A DNA stretch of 64,000 nt from Meghimatium bilineatum. Taxonomy: Eukaryota; Mollusca; Gastropoda; Stylommatophora; Philomycidae. A program made the position numbers and the translations under genes. The notes under the pieces are model-generated. The model had not been told where the DNA came from and did no database searches. It saw only the letters and a program-made list of their open reading frames with translations. Location: contig CM067312.1 of assembly GCA_034231615.1 (NCBI GenBank), forward strand, positions 9,212,696 through 9,276,695. Direction: 5' to 3'. Shown here piece after piece: positions 42,475-54,084 of the stretch; position 1 is the first letter of the stretch; every line of letters begins with the position of its first letter.

Positions 42475-42755
42475 TAGAATTCAGGGATCCACCCCCTGCT
42501 TTATTATGTTCAAAAAAAAATGTCCCCTTCCACCGTGAACATTTTTAAAAGAAAAAAAAACAGTACAAATTACACAAATTACACAAATTACAGGTTTTTA
42601 TTAAATTTTTCCGACAATAATCAAATTCAAACAATTGTAAAGATGTATTACAACAATTGCTTGTGTCAACTTTTGTTAAACCCCCTCTCCCATTTTTAAC
42701 AACTAAAACTTTCTCATAGCCCCACCCCCGTAATTATTAACTTAATTCGCGGACA
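42475..42755. repeat. ~280-bp dispersed repeat (second copy 47630-47915)
   Basis: Both copies run from AGAATTCAGGGA through TTCAAATTCAAACA, AAGATGTAT and a C-rich block to TTGKCTTAATTYR. The family is unknown. Confidence 0.6.
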
Positions 42756-42780
42756 GCCCTTGATACCGTTATCCGGAGTC

Positions 42781-43470
42781 AATTCTGCTAGTCAATATGG
42801 TAATTCTGCTAGTCAATATGACAATTCTGCTAGTCAATATGACAATTCTGCTAGTCAATATGACAATTCTGCTAGTCAATATGACAATTCTGCTAGTCAA
42901 TATGGTAATTCTGCTAGTCAATATGACAATTCTGCTAGTCAATATGATAATTCTGCTAGTCAATATGACAATTCTGCTAGTCAATATGACAATTCTGCTA
43001 GTCAATATGGTAATTCTGCTAGTCAATATGACAATTCTGCTAGTCAATATGATAATTCTGCTAGTCAATATGACAACTCTGCTAGTCAATATGACAATTC
43101 TGCTAGTCAATATGATAATTCTGCTAGTCAATATTATAATTCTGCTAATCCATATGAAAATTCTGCTAGTCAATATGGTAATTCTGCTAGTCAATATGAC
43201 AATTCTGCTAGTCAATATGATAATTCTGCTAGTCAATATGACAATTCTGCTAGTCAATATGATAATTCTGCTAGTCAATATGATAATTCTGCTAGTCAAT
43301 ATGACAATTCTGCTAGTCAATATGATAATTCTGCTAGTGAATATGACAATTCTGCTAGTCAATATGATAATTCTGCTAATCAATATGACAATTCTGATAG
43401 TCAATATGACAATTCTGCTAGTCAATATGACAATTCTGCTAGTCAATATGAAAATTCTGCTAGTCAATAT
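42781..43470. repeat. 21-bp minisatellite, ~33 units, open in several frames
   Basis: Each unit codes for NSASQYD-type heptads on the plus strand and for LTSRIVI on the minus strand. All related frames stay open because 21 is a multiple of three. It ends in ACGCTGAAGAAGAAGAAGAG, an NA-2 3' terminus. The plus frame of 249 codons has an ATG and a stop, but no exon or promoter evidence supports a gene. Confidence 0.9.
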
Positions 43471-43509
43471 GATAATTTAAAATTACACGCTGAAGAAGAA
43501 GAAGAGTAG

Positions 43510-44100
43510 AAGATCCGTGTACAAGATTAACCTTCATGAACTTCCCTTGAGTATAGTAGCTATGAATAATTGACCAGAGCTTCACCTTAGAAATGTTTAA
43601 ACCCTCTGCAACTTTATATTCAACCAAATAACATGATAGCCCAAACGGGAAGGTTACGATACAAAACTAGACAAAAGATCCCGTGTCAATTTAGATTTGT
43701 ATTGCGAAGCACAGATTAGTTTTTTGACATATTTCACATCTTCATTGTTCTTCCTATTTCCCTTGAGTATAAGCAATACCTTACATTTCTTCTTGTTTTC
43801 TTGCACATCATGGCAAGGTTAACAAATGTTTTGTTATTGCATCTTGTTATTATCTACATAAGGTGTATTCATCTTGATTTTTTGGGGTTTAATCAGCTTT
43901 CTATAAATGCAAATATAATGTTGTAGGAAGATACATTTTTAAAAAAAAGCCAGACTATTATAGAGGTTAGATATTTTTTAAATCTAGGTTTCGGGTGTGG
44001 AAGTGAATAAAATCAGTTCACAGGGCATAGAGAGGATTGACTTCATTGTCACCCCAACTGTACCCCGAAGCTCCTAAATGTTCAACGAAGCAGATGACAC
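43510..44100. other. No gene; dispersed repeat piece at 44028-44075 (-)
   Basis: GAGAGGATTGACTTCATTGT is the complement of the motif at 25440-25500 and 60113-60185. Otherwise nothing is recognised. Confidence 0.4.
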
Positions 44101-44129
44101 TGCTATGAATGCCTCTCACAATATTTATT

Positions 44130-44521
44130 ACAGTAATGTCTATTGTCTATTGTATATTGTCTTTCCCCAGGTGAATGATTGTTGATCGCATTCACACTTG
44201 CCGTTAAGCGTAGGGGTGGTATCTTAAGCTGTCGTTTCAAGGCCAGATGTGTCGCCGAGATTGCATTTAGTCCATGTTTGTTCAAAGTTATATTGATGTT
44301 TTCTATCCACCGTTTTCGTGGTCTACCTTTGGATGTACGCCCGGATATACTTGTATTATATGCTCTTATTGGTATCTGGTTTGGCTTCATTCTCATAAGG
44401 TGACCGAACCATTTTACTTGCTGTCTCTCAATATGTTCGATACATGATATTATACCAACTCTTTTCCTAATTTCTTCATTTCTTATTTTATCTAGTTTGG
44501 TAACCATTGCAGCTTTCCTCA
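44130..44521 (-). mobile_element. LINE-B C-terminal fragment
   Basis: The minus strand encodes RKAAMVTKLDKIRNEEIRKR, VGIISCIEHIERQQVKWFGH and LMRMKPNQIP, then RTSKGRPRKRWIENI, open for ~130 codons. It abuts LINE-F, which points the other way. Confidence 0.7.
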
Positions 44522-44559
44522 GTAACGTACAATACAATAATAAGCAGTGTTTGAGTTTC

Positions 44560-45717
44560 GACCATATATTCACTCTTAGAACAATAATAGAAGAATGTCT
44601 AGAATTTACATCTAATCTCATAATAAACTTCGTTGATTTTCAAAAAGCCTTCGACAGTATCCATCGACCATCGCTTTGGAAATTTTACAAATATATGGAT
44701 TCCAAAATAAATATATAAATGTGATAAAATCATTCTATACCAACTCAAAATTCTGTGCTAAAACAGAAAAAATGTCAATTCAGAATGGTTCCCTGTGATT
44801 ACTGGTGTTAAACAAGGCTGCCCTATGTCACCATTACTATTCAATATCGCAATTGACTGGGATATGAGAAAAAACACACCCAACACAAATTTAGGAATCA
44901 AATCGATAAATAAAACAACATTAGAAGACCTGGATTTTGCTGATGATCTTGCACTATTGAGTGAAAACCATCAAGATGCACAAACAAAAACTGACAGATT
45001 AAAACTCATCACAGGACAAATAGGTCTCCAAATCAATTCATCAAAAACACACATTATGGATTTCACCAATTCATCTAGCGAAATTACTTTACATGGACAA
45101 CTTCAAAAAGTACACAAATTTTCCTATCTAGGAAGCAAATTAACACTCTACGGTGATGTCATGACAGAAATTACAACTCGCATTGCACTAGCATCAAGTG
45201 TCTTTAACAGACTTCTAATATATGGAGGTCAAAGTCAATCAGCACACGCACGAAAATTCGCTTATTTAATTCCTGCATTATTCCGGTGCTATCATATGGA
45301 TGTGAGAGCTTGAAAAGCTCTTTATCTTCAAAAAAAAAAATTACTGAGTTTCGAGAACAAATGTCTTTGTAGGATAATTAACACCCATTGGAGTGAAATC
45401 AAATCGAATGATAAAATCAGAGAAGAGACACATCAAAATTTCATCACAGGTGTTATCAGAAAACGCCGTTGGTCCTACATCGGGCATGTCCAACGCGCAG
45501 ACACCAACAGAATACACCACCAATCTCTTGAATGGATACCTACAGGCAAAAGAGCCAGGGGTTGACCAAAAGAAACACCCAGAAGAACAATACTTAAAGT
45601 AAAACAATCAATAATCATACTATTCAAAAACTGCACATAATAGTTTTGAACAGACAGAATTGGAGAGATCTGACCTGTGCCTTATGTGCTAACTTGAACA
45701 TGAATGAATGAATGAGT
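44560..45717 (+). mobile_element. LINE-F RT remnant with (ATGA)n tail
   Basis: Plus-strand RT blocks are INFVDFQKAFDSIHRPSLW (motif A, near 44626), TGVKQGCPMSPLLFNIAIDW (motif B, near 44800), LEDLDFADDLALLSENHQD (motif C, near 44925) and FSYLGSKLTLYGDVMTEI. The tail is RRWSYIGHVQRADTNRIHHQ. A frameshift lies near 44720-44800 and stops follow 45313. The 3' end is MNE stop plus ATGAATGAATGAATGAG. Motif residues are intact, but the N-terminal endonuclease is missing. Confidence 0.75.
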
Positions 45718-45861
45718 TTTTGGATTGAAAATATATAGCATTACCAAACAATCCAGAGAAGTAAAACAAACAGGAATGGACCATCTCTCGCTAGTCGATG
45801 TTGTGTAGACAAAAGTGGATGGATCTAGTGGTGCTTTGTGAGAAGGCAATCTTTCAACACC

Positions 45862-47413
45862 AACATGAACTAAATCAATCATTCACACTAACATGAACTA
45901 AATCAATCTTTCACACTAACTTGCACCAAAGCAATCTTTCACACTAACATGAACTAAATCAATCTTTCACACTAACATGAACTAAATCAATCATTCACAC
46001 TAATATGAACTAAATCAATCTTTCACACTAACTTGCACCAAAGCAATCTTTCACACTAACATGTAGCAAAACAATTGTTCACACTAACATGAACTAAATC
46101 AATCTTTCACACTAACATGAACTAAAACAATCTTTCACACTAACATGAACTAAATCAATCTTTCACACTAACATGAACTAAATCAATCATTCACACTAAC
46201 ATGAACTAAATCAATCTTTCACACTAACTTGCACCAAAGCAATCTTTCACACTAACATGTAGCAAAACAATTGTTCACACTAACATGAACTAAATCAATC
46301 TTTCACACTAACATGAACTAAATCAATCTTTCACACTAACATGAACTAAATCAATCTTTCACACTAACATGAACTAAATCAATCTTTCACACTAACATGA
46401 ACTAAATCAATCTTTCACACTAACATGAACTAAATCAATCTTTCACACTAACATGAAATAAATCAATATTTCACACTAACATGAACTAAATCAATCTTTC
46501 ACACTAACATGAACTAAAACAATCTTTCACACTAACATGAACTAAATCAATCTTTCACACTAACATGAACTAAATCAATCATTCACACTAACATGAACTA
46601 AATCAATCTTTCACACTAACTTGCACCAAAGCAATCTTTCACACTAACATGTAGCAAAACAATTGTTCACACTAACATGAACTAAATCAATCTTTCACAC
46701 TAACATGAACTAAATCAATCTTTCACACTAACATGAACTAAATCAATCTTTCACACTAACATGAACTAAATCAATCTTTCACACTAACATGTACTAAATC
46801 AATCTTTCACACTAACATGAACTAAATCAATCTTTCACACTAACATGAACTAAATCAATCTTTCACACTAACATGAACTAAATCAATCTTTCACACTAAC
46901 ATGAACTAAATCAATCTTTCACACTAACATGAACTAAATCAATCTTTCACACTAACATGAACTAAATCAATCTTTCACACTAACATGAACTAAATCAATC
47001 TTTCACACTAACATGAACTAAATCAATCTTTCACACTAACATGAACTAAATCAATCTTTCACACTAACATGAACTAAAACAATCTTTCACACTAACATGA
47101 ACTAAATCAATCTTTCACACTAACATGAACTAAATCAATCTTTCACACTAACATGAACTAAATCAATCTTTCACACTAACATGAACTAAATCAATCTTTC
47201 ACACTAACATGAACTAAATCAATCTTTCACACTAACATGAACTAAATCAATCTTTCACACTAACATGAACTAAATCAATCTTTCACACTAACATGAACTA
47301 AAAAAATCTTTCACACTAACATGAACTAAATCAATCTTTCACACTAACATGAACTAAATCAATCTTTCACACTAACATGAACTAAATCAATCTTTCACAC
47401 TAACATGTACCAA
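45862..47413. repeat. 28-bp satellite, ~55 units, with higher-order blocks
   Basis: The base unit contains CATGAACTAAATCAATCTTT then CACACTAA. Variant units (CTTGCACCAAAGC; CATGTAGCAAAAC with ATTGTTC; AAAAC; CATTC) recur in a fixed order. The CTTGCACC variant occurs at about 45920, 46032, 46228 and 46620, at spacings of 4, 7 and 14 units. The second half of the array is nearly homogeneous. Confidence 0.95.
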
Positions 47414-47567
47414 AGAATACAGAAGATAATTGACTTTGTACTCTCCTCGCGGACTGCATCATTTATAAACTGTGATAATTGTGTGAAACATAACTAGATT
47501 TACTGTATAACGGTTGTCCATAAGTTATGTCATCCAGTTTTTGAAATTTTTTACCTCTTACTCCACC

Positions 47568-47627
47568 CTGTCAACAACTGTCAACAACTGTCAACAACTG
47601 TCAACAACTGTCAACAACTGTCAATAA
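47568..47627. repeat. 10-bp repeat, six units
   Basis: The unit is CTGTCAACAA, directly upstream of the dispersed repeat at 47630. Confidence 0.9.
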
Positions 47628-47629
47628 TA

Positions 47630-47915
47630 GAATTCAGGGAATTCCCTGCTTACGTATGCAAAAAGAAAATTAATCCCCCCCCCAATCACTTAAAAAATTT
47701 TTTTTTGCGGAAACAATACAACAATATACACAAGCTTTGTTTCACATTTTTAGATAAATGTTTCAAATTCAAACAGTTTAAAAGATGTATAAAAACAATT
47801 ATTATTGACTTCGCCGTGTGTCAAGAGCCCCCCTCCCCCACCTCACAAATATAAACAACTATCAATTTTTGTCAGTTCCTCTTCTCTAATTGTTGGCTTA
47901 ATTTATAGACACCCC
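47630..47915. repeat. Second copy of the 42475-42755 repeat
   Basis: Shares AGAATTCAGGGA, TTTCAAATTCAAACAGTT and the C-rich block with the first copy. Several small indels separate them. Confidence 0.6.
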
Positions 47916-48065
47916 CCATTAGAATACATTATATACGATCGATCCATGTCTCTATATTGGTAATAAATTAATGATGGAACGACGGTTTCTATTCATTGAC
48001 TGAAAGGGTGATGTCTCAATTTGTTAGGACAGAGTTTTACAATGACAACTCTCATAGATATACGT

Positions 48066-48382
48066 GGTACACACGCATGTACACACATATATGTGCAGGA
48101 ATACATGCACACACATATACGTGCAGGAATACATGTACACAAATACACGTTCCGGAATACATGTACACACATATATATATGTGCCGGAATACATGTACAC
48201 ACATATATATGTGCAGGAATACATGTACACACATATATATGTGCAGGAATACATGTACACACATATATGTGCAGGAATACATGTACACACATATATATGT
48301 GCAGGAATACATGTACACACATATACGTGCCGGAATACATGTACACACATATATATGTGCAGGAATACATGTACCCACACAT
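48066..48382. repeat. 28-32-bp minisatellite, ~10 units
   Basis: The unit contains GTGCAGGAATACATGTACAC with a variable (AT)n. Both strands stay open by chance. Confidence 0.9.
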
Positions 48383-48649
48383 AAAAACACTCCTTGCACA
48401 GCGTCGCTTATATTACAAATTTCAAATTATCAGTTCGTCAATCAATTTTGTCACATGGAAGCGAATCATGGACAATATAAATATATATATATACACATAA
48501 AGTAGGAATCTAGAGGCCACAGAGAAGTGATTCTTCAGAAGAATATTCCATGGACAGTCAGGAAATCTTTTACGGTGGTACTGAGAGGTACTGAGGGACA
48601 ATGAGAGGTACTAAAATGTACTAGACTAGGTAAGTAAAAAGGCTTAAAA

Positions 48650-48836
48650 GGCGTAGAGGATTGACTTCATTGTACTCTGGTTAGATATATGTTAGATATA
48701 CCCAATATGTACGCTGTATCTATCAACGAAGCGGCGGGCCGCTGTCCGTTAGTGCCACTGATAGGTACGCGTGTAGCTTCAGGGAGATCCACACCAGGGA
48801 GATCCACATCAGGGAGATCCAGACCAGGGAGATCCC
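48650..48836 (-). repeat. Dispersed repeat piece and 15-bp tandem
   Basis: GTAGAGGATTGACTTCATTG is the complement of the motif at 25440 and 60113. Four 15-bp units of AGGGAGATCCACACC lie at 48777-48836. Confidence 0.5.
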
Positions 48837-48929
48837 CACTTATAAACAACAATAAAAATCATATATCTCTAAACAATTCTTTGGGATCTCCATATCCTTT
48901 CAAAAGTTTTCTGTAATATTTCCTATGTT

Positions 48930-49065
48930 CGCGGAGGTCAGATATGTCGTGTCACTGTGGCAAATAAAGCAGAGACACACAGTTTCTGTTCTCAGGATTA
49001 CATCTTGTTGTATATGTAGTAGAGCTATCGTTCGTTCTGCAAGAAGAAAGCTCCAGCGGGAGTTT
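48930..49065 (+). mobile_element. NA-2 retroposon, diverged
   Basis: GTCAGATATGTCGTGTCACT, TCTGTTCTCAGGATTACATC and CTCCAGCGGGAGTTTGAACA follow the NA-2 order. Confidence 0.45.
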
Positions 49066-49151
49066 GAACAGCGGTTCGATCTACCGTCTTATGTTATCTT
49101 CACCAGATACACGGAACCATGCCTTTTATTGGTACAAAAATTAACAGAAAT

Positions 49152-49452
49152 AGGTATACTTGTTACCAAAATAAATCAATAAAACAACCTAGCAACGATA
49201 CAGACAACGTCTTGACTAAAAAGCCTTTATCAGGACAAATAAAAGGAAGAAAACTGTCCTTCTCCCTTCTCCTCATTTCTCTCTTTTTTTTCTTCTTACC
49301 ACCACCATACCATATGTATGTCTCCATGTACAATTTGGTGTTCATGATATTTTGTTTGTCCTGATGAAGGCTTTTAGTCGAAACGTCTTCTGTCACTGTG
49401 TCTCACTGCTATATTGTTTTTTTTTACTTATTGTGGTAACATGTATACCTAT
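49152..49452. mobile_element. Foldback of two PLE termini
   Basis: Arms at 49152-49245 and 49353-49452 are imperfect inverted repeats (GGTATACTTGTTACCA against its complement in TGGTAACATGTATACC, and ATCAGGACAAAT against TTTGTCCTGAT). The right arm carries CTGATGAAGGC then TAGTCGAAACGTC (49361-49387), and the left arm a degraded complement. The central ~107 bp has a pyrimidine-rich stretch. Confidence 0.65.
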
Positions 49453-49454
49453 TT

Positions 49455-49855
49455 CTGTTCATTTTGATATTTTCTATGTGTTACCACAGCCACCATTTCC
49501 AGTTTCGAGTTTCCAAACCCGACACAAGACTTTTTATACCTTCATTAGTACACTTGCTAAACCACTGTGACGCGTTGACCAGTCTTTCCTTCGAATGCTC
49601 TGTAATATCTTTAGATTTCCCTGGCAACATTACATTTTATCCTATTAGACGGGACTGATTCAATTCATATTTTGTACGCTCTGATCGTTATAAGAAAGTC
49701 TACATATATTTTGTCCATTAAAGAAATAAACATATAGAGGGTATACATACAACATACGAGTAGAACAAGAATCCAAAGATAACAATGATATTTATGTATA
49801 CACCATCGAACGAACTATACAACCGCTATTCGTAGACAACACTAGTAATTGGATA
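49455..49855. other. No feature recognised
   Basis: AT-rich sequence without a supported frame or repeat. Confidence 0.4.
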
Positions 49856-49857
49856 AT

Positions 49858-50075
49858 GCTGCCGTTTCTAAGACAACAAGTTTTAATGGTTAATACCGCA
49901 TAAGACATCGCTAGTGATTGGATAATGCCGCTTCTAAGACATCGTTAGTGATTGGATAATGCCGCTTCTAAGACATCGCTAGTTATTGGATAATGCTGCT
50001 TCTAAGACGACACTTTTTATTGAACAATACAGCTTGTAGGCCAGCATAATATTAGTAATTGGATAAGCTGCTACT
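49858..50075. repeat. ~34-bp degenerate repeat, ~6 units
   Basis: The unit contains TTCTAAGACATCGCTAGTGA then TTGGATAATGCCG; the edges are diverged. Confidence 0.8.
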
Positions 50076-50164
50076 AAAGAAGACTCTTGATTGGATGAGA
50101 AATGTGTGCTGTCCTTCTCCCTTCTCCTCTCCTTCTTTTTTTTCTTCAAGTCCTCCAATTTGAA

Positions 50165-50375
50165 AAAAAATCTTTTCGTTCGGGTTCGAAGATAGTCGTT
50201 TTGCAAGATGCTACCTCTCGGCAAGGTATCTCCGACTTTAGCACCTGTGATTGCTTGGGCAGGAATGTGGTCCTGCTCGATGTCAGGGATGGCCCAACCA
50301 ATCTTAGTTTCCAGCCTCTGTTAGCTGCATCAAGTCCCATCACCACTTCAAGGAGTTGACCTCGATTGGGCCGGT
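50165..50375 (-). mobile_element. LINE-A 5' leader fragment
   Basis: Minus-strand blocks GTGGTGATGGGACTTGATGC, GAGGCTGGAAACTAAGATTG and GAGCAGGACCACATTCCTGC match 18625-18710 of LINE-A in order. The homology stops near its start codon. Confidence 0.7.
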
Positions 50376-50484
50376 AAATAAATCGTTTCGTGATAGTGGG
50401 GTTAGCTACTGATTTCGAAAGTCAGCCGTCGACGTTATACTAACGATGCGATTGATGTTATCATGGTGCCTAAAATTCCTCTTC

Positions 50485-50705
50485 AGGATATACCATTCAG
50501 GATATACTATTCAGGATATAATTCAGGATATACCATTCAGGATATACCATTCATTATATACTTTCAGAATGAACTATTCATGATATGCTTCGTGTATGTT
50601 CGGCGTCAGTATAGGAACACCTTTCCTGCAAAAAGTTATGATTGTCGTGTACAATTTGATGCTCTCTTCCTCTCCTCCGCAGAAAGCCAACGTTTACTAC
50701 GACCG

Positions 50706-50735
<30 letters not shown>
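50485..50735. repeat. 14-bp repeat and (CT)n tract
   Basis: Six degenerate units of AGGATATACCATTC (50485-50560), and (CT)n at 50706-50735. Confidence 0.85.
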
Positions 50736-50737
<2 letters not shown>

Positions 50738-51094
50738 TGTCGTTTCTCGCTTTATGAGAACGTCATGTTTCTTTGCGAGAGTGTGCTTGAAGGTTGTACT
50801 GTTATATTTATATGTTCCAACAACTGAAGTCTCTGCTTTTGATAGAGTCCGGCTATGTGACCGAGAGATAAAGAGCACATTTAGGATTACCAAGGATATC
50901 AGATTCAATCGACACCGGGCTACATTTATTAAGAAAACAGGATTTGCTGTGTAGACATGTCAAACTGCGAACGAGAAGAAGAAAAAGAATCCACACCGAA
51001 GGCAATCAGAAAATCACTGTCTGTACTATAAAAATTTTGCCAAAATGTATGTAAAGCTATACCCCTCACGACTGGAAAGATTTTCGCAAAAAAA

Positions 51095-51465
51095 GGTCAT
51101 CAATATAACCAGGAACAAGAGGAAAGTGCACACGAAACAGAGAGAAGTGCACAGGGACAAGAGGAATGCGCACACAAATATGAGGAAAGTGCACAGGAAC
51201 ACGTGGAAAGTGCACACAAAAAATGGACGAATGACATTTCTTTATATAAATCGTCTCCCTTTTAATGAAGACGTATCTACGGTTTTGGTCACATCACATT
51301 GTTTCTCATAAGTGTTCAGCTGCCTAGTCGTCGGTTGACCAGAAACATAAGTGTTCAGCTGCCTAGTCGTCGGTTGACCAGAAACATAAATGTTCAGCCG
51401 CCTAGTCGTCGGTTGACCAGAAACACAAGTGTTCAGCTGCCTAGTCGTCGGTTGACCAGAATCCG
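51095..51465. repeat. ~21-bp and 39-bp tandem repeats
   Basis: AAAGTGCACACRAA-type units at 51095-51220, and four 39-bp units containing GTTCAGCTGCCTAGTCGTCG at 51309-51465. Confidence 0.85.
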
Positions 51466-52570
51466 CCTGACTAGCGTTACCTAACGAACTTGCTCGGTAG
51501 CAGTGGCACCATTCCTCGACCTTGCCAGAGCTTGAGTTCTGGTACCATACTTCCTGGTAGGAATGTCAACCACGGAAGTAAGTTTTATTTCGAACCACGA
51601 ATAATGAACGGGTTCGAAACCCGAGTCTGCTGGTCAATGGGCGAATGACTTTATAAACAATACATTACCGTGGCTTCCTGAATAGGATATCCTTACAACA
51701 ACACATTTTTCATATACAATTCAGAACTACAATGGTGCCGACTTTCTTCCTGACATAATCATTTCTGATTCTATCCCTTCTTTTTACTCCAACTATTTAG
51801 ATATTTCCCCTCAATTGTTATTATTTGATGTATATCTCTTAAACGTCATTGTTCAATTTTTCAAGGGAAGAAACATGTCCTAAACATGCGCCACAACTTC
51901 TATACTTCCAGGACACTGTGCTGATGTATAGATGTGTTCATATCGGAGTGCAGAGACTCCAATAATTCACAATAATAGAAAACATCAGAAGAGGCAACCC
52001 CTCCCCCACCCCCGCCCCCCCCCCCCCCCCCAATTAAGAAAAAGTGAACCATACTTTGATTGAAAAAAAAAAATACTTAACAAAATTATTCCTTAGAGAT
52101 AAATCAAAACAAATTTGTTGAATCAAAAACCTTGTTGACGCCAAATGTTTTCCCAACTGCCGGCTACTTTGTGTAGAAGAACTGTCGAAATAGCACCCGT
52201 TTTGAAAGACTTCATTCATCAGACTTATTCTAGTTTTATGGATTTTTGGAGCTGCGAGTTGCCCACTTGTCATCGAAATTCCATGTTTTATTCCCTCCTG
52301 AGTCACAAAATGAAAATAGCACAGTATGTTCAGACTTTGATGTGTATTGATTTAAAGAAATTATATTGTATGTATGGCTCTCAAGTCTATCTCATGTAGA
52401 TTACTTATTAGACAGAAGAAGGACTCATTAAGGGCATCAATGATGATATGTATCCTTCGGAGATTTAACCCAAACGGGATATGCAAATAAACGGAAGCAT
52501 TTATGTCTGTTGTATTTTCCTGTTTCATTTTTGGGGTCAACATTTTTCTATAATTTTTGGACTTCATGGT
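51466..52570. other. No gene; weak tRNA-like site and (C)n run
   Basis: GGGTTTCGAACCCG (complement, near 51617-51632) is a B-box-like palindrome that could belong to a SINE head. A (C)n run lies at about 52012-52031. Overlapping frames near 52034-52399 show no domain. Confidence 0.35.
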
Positions 52571-52574
52571 ATGA

Positions 52575-52850
52575 GAGCTGACCACATTGTAGTACGATGA
52601 GTACTGACGGACCACATTTTAGTACGAAGCGATTAGCGGACCACATTATAGTACGACGAAATTTGGTGGACCACAATGCACTACAATGCGATTGGCGTAT
52701 CACATAAACTATGGTGCGATTGGCGGACCACATTGAATGCGATGCGATTGTCGGACCACATTTTACTACGATGCGATTGGCGGGCTACAGTGTACTGCGA
52801 TGCGATTGACGTACCCCATTGTACAATGATGCGATTGGATGTATTACTGC
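52575..52850. repeat. ~35-bp degenerate repeat, ~8 units
   Basis: The unit is GATGCGATTGGCGGACCACA plus a variable TTGTAGTAC-type segment. Confidence 0.8.
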
Positions 52851-52856
52851 AAGGTC

Positions 52857-52956
<100 letters not shown>

Positions 52957-53035
52957 AAGCTGCGACGTCACAAAAAGAGTTTGCTGTTACCACAAATAGC
53001 AGAATTTTCCTTACAGTCTTTTTCGTGTTCACTAT

Positions 53036-53235
53036 TTGTTATCTACACCGTCAGACAACTCTATCTATCTACACCGTTATCTACACCATCAGACAATTTT
53101 ATCTACACCATTATCTACACCATCAGACAACTCTATCTACACCGTTATCTACACCGTCAGACAATTCTATCTATCTACACCGTTATCTACACCATCAGAC
53201 AACTCTATTATCTACACCGTTATCTACACCGCCAG
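53036..53235. repeat. Complex ATCTACACCRTT / CATCAGACAA repeat
   Basis: Units of ~18 and ~35 bp built from TTATCTACACC and ATCAGACAACTCT alternate irregularly. Confidence 0.85.
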
Positions 53236-53400
53236 TCTGCGCTTAATGGCCCAATATCGACGACTTAAGCACCTACACTTGATTGGGCAGGAATGTGAAC
53301 CTGCTTATATAGAATAGCCGGACCAATCATAGTTTTCAGCCTCTGTTGGCTGGACTAAGCCTCATCTCTACTTCAAGGAGTTGTCTTCAATGATCACTTT
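53236..53400 (-). mobile_element. LINE-A 5' leader fragment, diverged
   Basis: Minus-strand blocks GAGATGAGGCTTAGTCCAGC, GCAGGTTCACATTCCTGCCC and TGCTTAAGTCGTCGATAT with ATTAAGCGCAGA follow the LINE-A leader order. Confidence 0.6.
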
Positions 53401-53529
53401 ACAGAAAATATTAAATTCATTTACCCAAAAAAACCTGCTTATTGATAGCACGCAGCGTCACTCACTTTGGCTGATACCACTTAGTTTTCATGCATATACT
53501 TGATGTTTTCAGCCAATGAAAGGAGCAAA

Positions 53530-54010
53530 GATACATTCTTCTTCTTTCCTGTCCTCATGTACCTTTCGGTGTTGAGAGGAGAGTGAGTGTACGGTCTTTT
53601 GCCCTTCTATTTGCCTCTTCTGCTGTTATATTTCCGAGTGTCTCTAATACACTATATATCCACATTTTACGAGGGCGTCCAATAGATCTACTGTTTTCGT
53701 ATAGCTTGTTAAGGGTTTCTTGGATAATACTTTGCTCTTTGTGTCTGGTTAAGGGACTAAACCATTTAACTTGTTGTTTTTTTCTGAATATATTCTAATG
53801 TTGACTGTTGACCTGAACCATAATTGTTTTCTTAGTTTTTCATTCCTGACTTTGTCTCTCAAGCTAACTCTAATCATAATGTCTGACACATTTCATTTCA
53901 GTGTTGTTAATTTTATGAATTGTTCTAGAATCTAATGTTCACGTTTGACACTGATAACACAACGTTGATAGAAAAATGGTGTTGAAGAGTGCTTTCTTTG
54001 TTTCTAGTGT
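53530..54010 (-). mobile_element. LINE-B C-terminal remnant, heavily decayed
   Basis: The minus strand encodes KKQQVKWFSPLTRHKEQSI, NRRSIGRPRKMWIYSVLETL and KDRTLTLLSTPKGT, with an (AGA)n tail at about 53538. Upstream, NTIFLSTLCYQCQT can be recognised. Confidence 0.6.
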
Positions 54011-54084
54011 AATATCTTTGTTATGTAGTAAAGATGTTAACTGACCGATGACCTGACAGGCCTTATTACATACGTTATTAAAGA

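Noticed and set aside
47993..48505. Overlapping 100-170-codon frames on both strands
   Set aside because: They are produced by the ~30-bp GTGCAGGAATACATGTACAC array. No domain or transcript signal.
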